Translations under genes and position numbers: made by a program
Source: Acidobacteriota bacterium
Lineage (GTDB): Bacteria; Acidobacteriota; Blastocatellia; Pyrinomonadales; Pyrinomonadaceae
Length of the DNA stretch: 54,669 bases
NCBI GenBank assembly: GCA_019639235.1
Contig: JAHBSG010000027.1
Coordinates: 1-54,669 of the forward strand
Direction of reading: 5' to 3'
The notes under the pieces: model-generated
What the model saw: the letters and a program-made list of their open reading frames with translations, nothing else
Database searches by the model: none
Told to the model about the DNA's origin: nothing
Shown: one piece after another, positions 51,701 to 54,669 of the stretch
Layout of the letters: each line of letters opens with the position of its first letter
How positions within the stretch are numbered: position 1 is the stretch's first letter

Positions 51701-53005
51701 ATGTTCAAAAAAATCGTCGTTCTCGCCGCTCTCGTTTCTCTCTTTTCATTTGCCGCTGCAGCTCAGGACGCAAAGCCGAAACTCATCGCGATCAAGGCCG
51801 GCAGCCTGATCGATACCGTTAACGGCCGCGTTCTTAAGGACCAGGTCATCATCATCGAAGGCGAGAGGATCAAGGCGGTCGGCCCCGGCCTTGCTATTCC
51901 GGAAGGTGCCGATGTGATCGACCTCTCAAACATGACCGTGCTGCCCGGGCTTTCGGATGCGCATGTTCACATCTCCGGTGATCCAACTCAAGGCATCCGC
52001 AGCCGCTCCACGTTGTCCGGTGTTCAGTTGGCGACCACCTCGCATGTCTTTGCCCGCCGGACACTTTTTGCCGGCTTCACCACGGTTCGCGACCTCGGCT
52101 CCATCGAGTTCGTCAGCCTCGCGCTCAAGCGTGCGATCGATGCCGGCAGCGTTGCGGGCCCGCGAATGCTTGTCGCTAATTACTACATCGGGGCGACCGG
52201 CAGTCCGGCGGATATCGGCGGCGGCTCGCCGCTTACCGGATCAAAACTCCCGCCCGAGATGACCGGCGTTGCCGACGGGCCCGATGCGATCCGCCAAAAG
52301 GTCCGCTGGAATATCCGTCTCGGTGCCGATGTGATCAAGTTCGGAGCAAGCTCGGGCGTGCTCAGCGATGAAAAGGTCGTCGGTGTTGCGAAATACACGC
52401 AAGAGGAGATGGACGCACTCGTTGATGAATCCACCCGGCTTGGCGTTAAGGTCGCGGCCCACTCGCATGGCACCGACGCGATAAAGATGGCCGTTAAGGC
52501 CGGCGTCGCTTCTATCGAGCACGGCAGCCTGATCGATGACGAAGGCATTCGGATGATGAAGCAGCGCGGCACGTATCTCTCGGCCGACATCTACGTCAGC
52601 GACTACATCCTGAGCGAGTATTCTAAACGCGGCGTTGAGGAGATCGTTCTGCAGAAAGAGCGGGTCGTCGGGCAGAAACAACGTGAGAATTTCAAAAAAG
52701 CGGTCGAGGCGGGCGTCAAGATCGCCTTCGGTACCGATGCCGGCGTTTACCCGCACGGCATGAACGGCAAGCAGTTTGCGTATATGGTCCAGTGGGGCAT
52801 GACGCCGATGGCCGCGATCCAGGCAGCCACCGTCAACAACGCGGACCTCTTCGGCATGAGCGACCAGATCGGCTCGATCACCGCCGGAAAGTTCGCGGAC
52901 ATCATCGCCGTCGAGGGCGACCCGATCGCCAACATCAAACTCCTCGAAGATGTGAAATTTGTGATGAAAGGCGGGACCGTTTACAAAGGCGCCGCACGGC
53001 GGTAA
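51701..53005 (+). CDS. exported amidohydrolase-family metal-dependent hydrolase
   Basis: 434 residues with a signal peptide (MFKKIVVLAALVSLFSFAAAAQ). It is an imidazolonepropionase/prolidase-like amidohydrolase. A composite beta-sandwich (LIDTVNGRVLKDQVIIIEGERIKAVGPG) precedes the metal-binding HxH in LPGLSDAHVHISG. KVAAHSHGTDAIKMAVKAGVASIEHGSLID supplies two further His, and AFGTDAGVYPHGMNGKQFAYMVQWGMTPMAAIQAATVNNADLFG the catalytic Asp. The family acts on dipeptides and cyclic amides; export points to peptide or xenobiotic turnover in the periplasm (inference). The following 870 bp hold no gene. Confidence 0.9.
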   Translation: MFKKIVVLAALVSLFSFAAAAQDAKPKLIAIKAGSLIDTVNGRVLKDQVIIIEGERIKAVGPGLAIPEGADVIDLSNMTVLPGLSDAHVHISGDPTQGIRSRSTLSGVQLATTSHVFARRTLFAGFTTVRDLGSIEFVSLALKRAIDAGSVAGPRMLVANYYIGATGSPADIGGGSPLTGSKLPPEMTGVADGPDAIRQKVRWNIRLGADVIKFGASSGVLSDEKVVGVAKYTQEEMDALVDESTRLGVKVAAHSHGTDAIKMAVKAGVASIEHGSLIDDEGIRMMKQRGTYLSADIYVSDYILSEYSKRGVEEIVLQKERVVGQKQRENFKKAVEAGVKIAFGTDAGVYPHGMNGKQFAYMVQWGMTPMAAIQAATVNNADLFGMSDQIGSITAGKFADIIAVEGDPIANIKLLEDVKFVMKGGTVYKGAARR

Positions 53006-53045
53006 AGCAACGGCACTTCGCGTCCGCGCCGTAACCTCACAGGCA

Positions 53046-53070
53046 GAAACCCGACCTGTTGGGAGGGTGC
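53046..53070 (+). repeat. 25-nt hairpin element (copy A)
   Basis: GAAACCCGACCTGTTGGGAG then GGTGC. It is an exact duplicate, with about 10 bases of 5' flank, of the copy at 53450-53474. The ACCC/GGGT arms pair. Confidence 0.75.
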
Positions 53071-53078
53071 GTCCTAAA

Positions 53079-53106
53079 GGATGAAGGATGAAGGATGAAG
53101 GATGAA
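53079..53106 (+). repeat. 7-bp GGATGAA tandem run
   Basis: Four exact heptamers GGATGAA. Related runs (AATGATG, AAGTATG, AACGATG) follow each later hairpin element, at about 53244-53275 and 53481-53510. Confidence 0.7.
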
Positions 53107-53380
53107 TCTGAAATTCCTCGTTTTCTTCTTTTCTTATTCCGTGGTTTATCTTCCCTAACCGACCGAAAAATGATTTGATCAACCCCCAAAGTGTGTTGGA
53201 GGGCTCTTGTGAAGTAGCCCGCGCATCAGCAAGGGCGTACTTCGAATGATGAAGTATGAACGATGAACGATGAATCTGAAATTCCTCGTTTTCTTCTTTT
53301 CTTATTCCGTGGTTTTTCTTCCCTAACCGACCGAAAAGTGATTTGATCAACCCCCAAAGTGTGATGGAGAGCTATTGTGC
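53101..53380 (+). repeat. direct duplication of a 112-bp segment
   Basis: The segment beginning GATGAATCTGAAATTCCTCG at 53101-53212 is repeated at 53269-53380 with only a few differences. The offset is 168 bp, so the copies are separated by a 25-nt hairpin element and a heptamer run. No frame is conserved between copies, so the segment is non-coding. Confidence 0.85.
53214..53238 (+). repeat. 25-nt hairpin element (copy B)
   Basis: GTAGCCCGCGCATCAGCAAG then GGCGT. The arms GCCC and GGGC pair, and length and arm positions are the same as in the other copies. Confidence 0.75.
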
Positions 53381-53381
53381 A

Positions 53382-53406
53382 CAAGCCCGCACGTAAGTAA
53401 GGGCGG
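53382..53406 (+). repeat. 25-nt hairpin element (copy C)
   Basis: CAAGCCCGCACGTAAGTAAG then GGCGG. It is closest to the two copies at 44218-44286. Confidence 0.78.
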
Positions 53407-53449
53407 TTCATCCAACGCATTTCCCACCCGCCCGTCAACCTCACAGGCA

Positions 53450-53474
53450 GAAACCCGACCTGTTGGGAGGGTGC
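53450..53474 (+). repeat. 25-nt hairpin element (copy D)
   Basis: Identical over all 25 bases to the copy at 53046-53070, including the upstream flank AACCTCACAGGCA. Confidence 0.78.
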
Positions 53475-53522
53475 CGTTTGGAATGATGAAGTATGAACGA
53501 TGAATGATGATCGCCCGTGTCA

Positions 53523-53547
53523 GAGGCCCGACCGTGAGGGAGGGCTC
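53523..53547 (+). repeat. 25-nt hairpin element (copy E)
   Basis: GAGGCCCGACCGTGAGGGAG then GGCTC. It is intermediate in sequence between the ACCCGACCTG type and the GCCCGCACGTAAG type, which ties the two groups into one family. Confidence 0.75.
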
Positions 53548-53591
53548 ATTCTAGTGGCGAGGGACGAGGGACTCGTAGCGAATTTGGAATC

Positions 53592-53787
53592 CACCACTCA
53601 CCACTCACCATTCACCACTCACCACTCACCATTCACCACTCACCACTCACCATTCATCACTCACCATTCACCATTCACCACTCACCATTCACCATTCATC
53701 ACTCACCACTCACCACTCACCACTCACCACTCATCATTCACCACTCATCATTCACCACTCATCATTCACCACTCACCACTCACCATT
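53592..53787 (+). repeat. 28-unit heptamer array (CAYCAYT)
   Basis: 196 bp made of exactly 28 heptamers CACCACT, CACCATT, CATCACT or CATCATT without any phase break. Variation is confined to the two pyrimidine positions (C/T), giving a binary-looking order. There are no spacers, so it is not CRISPR. A His/Ser/Pro-rich open frame across it is a by-product of the 21-bp (3 x 7) periodicity. Confidence 0.92.
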
Positions 53788-53878
53788 CCCCAATCCCAAA
53801 TGCCCTTGACACCCCTGATACAATCGTCCCAACAAGCAAACCGATCCGCCCGTTCAGGCATCTTTGCTCATTAAGACC

Positions 53879-54070
53879 ATGCAACCGCCCACTCCGACCA
53901 AGAATCACCGCCCCGCCACGGAGGCCTTGACGTTCGTCCAGGCGAATGGGGCGTTGCTTGCGGAGCAGGAAGTGATCGAGTATCAGCAGACGCCCTATGA
54001 GATCCTGCGGTTCGTGCATCAGGACGCGAGCGGCTCCGGCGTGCAGCAGACGCTGGCCGACGGTAGATAG
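53879..54070 (+). CDS. small hypothetical protein
   Basis: 63 residues from the ATG at 53879: MQPPTPTKNHRPATEALTFV ... NGALLAEQEVIEYQQTPYEILRFVHQDASGSGVQQTLADGR. No domain was recognised and the ribosome site is weak. It could be the N-terminal part of a larger decayed gene. It ends 2 bases before the next gene. Confidence 0.4.
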   Translation: MQPPTPTKNHRPATEALTFVQANGALLAEQEVIEYQQTPYEILRFVHQDASGSGVQQTLADGR

Positions 54071-54072
54071 TT

Positions 54073-54597
54073 ATGAGGTTCAGAATGAGTATCGAATGGC
54101 TGCATCTGGCTAGGCTTGCTCTCGCTAAAGTTGGCTTGATCTACGCAATTTTTATCTGTGGATTTGCTTCTGCGTGTGCGGCCATTGAGCACATGATATT
54201 CGTCGAGAAGCAAATCCTCAGGCCAAACTTTGTCTTTAGCGAATCGGTAGAAGTGTTCGATCATTTTTATCTTCTCTTGTTATTTTTGGCGGTTACGATC
54301 TGCCTTGTCGGCTTTAAGTTAATCGTTGAGTACAGCCAAAAGCTGTTCCTCCAAGTGGTCTTGCTCGGTCTTCTGCTCGTTCCGCTCCACATTATAGTTG
54401 CGATTCCAAAACCCGGGTCCCTACCGGGCCAGACGCTTCGAAACAGCACAAATGCCTTATACATTGTCGGCTGGCTAGACTTCTTGTTCTTCTGCTTACT
54501 AACGGCCCTCTTGATTTTGCAGGTCGCTGCAATTTGGACAGCTCGAGGGGCAAGTCCGAAAATAAGTGAGATTTTGCAGAAGAATGGGTGTACTTAG
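54073..54597 (+). CDS. hypothetical four-helix membrane protein
   Basis: 174 residues (a second ATG at 54085 is also possible). Four hydrophobic segments lie at about 20-38, 58-77, 88-108 and 130-152. Between the last two is a polar loop with PGSLPGQTLRNSTNAL, and the cytoplasmic tail is basic. No family was recognised. GC content is lower than in the core genes. Confidence 0.6.
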   Translation: MRFRMSIEWLHLARLALAKVGLIYAIFICGFASACAAIEHMIFVEKQILRPNFVFSESVEVFDHFYLLLLFLAVTICLVGFKLIVEYSQKLFLQVVLLGLLLVPLHIIVAIPKPGSLPGQTLRNSTNALYIVGWLDFLFFCLLTALLILQVAAIWTARGASPKISEILQKNGCT

Positions 54598-54636
54598 AGT
54601 CCGGACCCGATTCAATAGAGACTTCAGAGGCAGATT

Positions 54637-54669
54637 ATGAAATTTGGGATCTTGTACTTTGGGCTGACA
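54637..54669 (+). CDS. start of a gene cut by the window end
   Basis: An ATG at 54637 opens a frame (MKFGILYFGLT) that runs off the window. AGAGGCAGATT upstream could serve as a ribosome site. It is too short to assign. Confidence 0.3.
   Translation, partial: MKFGILYFGLT

Noticed and set aside
53592..53787. Possible CRISPR array
   Set aside because: The units are 7 bp with no spacers, and no cas genes are nearby.
53806..53824. TTGACA ... TACAAT before the small gene at 53879
   Set aside because: The elements are only 7 bp apart, too close for a -35/-10 pair.
53500..53874. Open frame rich in Thr-His-His-Ser-Pro across the heptamer array
   Set aside because: The 7-bp period makes every frame repeat after 21 bp, so an open frame arises automatically. 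There is no ribosome site and no non-repetitive coding signal.

Overview
The window looks like a chromosome segment of a Gram-negative bacterium, most likely an Acidobacteriota member of the Blastocatellia/Pyrinomonadaceae type. This is inferred from gene content; no database search was possible. The pointers are an Oar-like TonB-dependent receptor with an N-terminal carboxypeptidase-regulatory-like domain, a Kdo transferase (so an LPS-type outer membrane), menaquinone synthesis by the futalosine route (mqnE), an EF-P with a PGNLRA loop tip, many small exported or lipid-anchored proteins, and GC-rich coding sequence. No rRNA, tRNA, CRISPR array or transposase was seen.

Layout. 1-8.8 kb: small envelope proteins, a GT1 glycosyltransferase, an exported PEP/pyruvate-dikinase-like protein, efp, waaA and a membrane glycosyltransferase. 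8.8-14.4 kb: an LCAT-like hydrolase, then an isolated Fo cluster (AtpZ-like, AtpI-like, atpB, atpE) closed by a terminator with no F1 genes, then a receptor-like pseudokinase. 14.5-19.9 kb (minus): a five-gene membrane cluster with a MoxR ATPase, TSUP permease, DUF4350, DUF4129 and a polytopic membrane protein. 20-25.4 kb (minus): an NtrC-family sigma-54 response regulator upstream of the Oar-like receptor, with a near-consensus -24/-12 promoter between them. 25.5-31.3 kb: methyltransferase, sppA and several small envelope genes. 31.3-35.9 kb: a peroxide/redox block consisting of bcp, a rhodanese lipoprotein interrupted by one in-frame TGA at a Cys-type active-site position (candidate selenoprotein with a SECIS-like hairpin), then a fur/perR-like gene with a Per-box promoter and katG. 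36-40 kb: small hypothetical genes, a DUF4256 gene, and a broken DUF4256::TonB fusion. 40.3-44.7 kb: a PQQ-type sugar dehydrogenase and an ArsR / AHSA1 / hydrolase / reductase / DoxX cluster with a clear ArsR palindrome. 45-50 kb (minus): a Ser/Thr kinase with TPRs, then two toxin-antitoxin pairs, each followed by a duplicated remnant of the mqnE 3' end, then intact mqnE. 50-54.7 kb: a CHRD/VCBS exported protein, an amidohydrolase, and an 870-bp repeat-rich gap.

A second layer is written in the intergenic DNA. One type is short-period (7, 8, 9 or 21 bp) degenerate tandem arrays, several of them in inverted pairs around a core of roughly 50-65 bp. The other is a family of exactly 25-nt GCCC...GGGC hairpin elements, with seven clear copies. 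These, the putative Sec-rhodanese, the sigma-54 receptor promoter and the mqnE/toxin-antitoxin duplications are the main points of interest.
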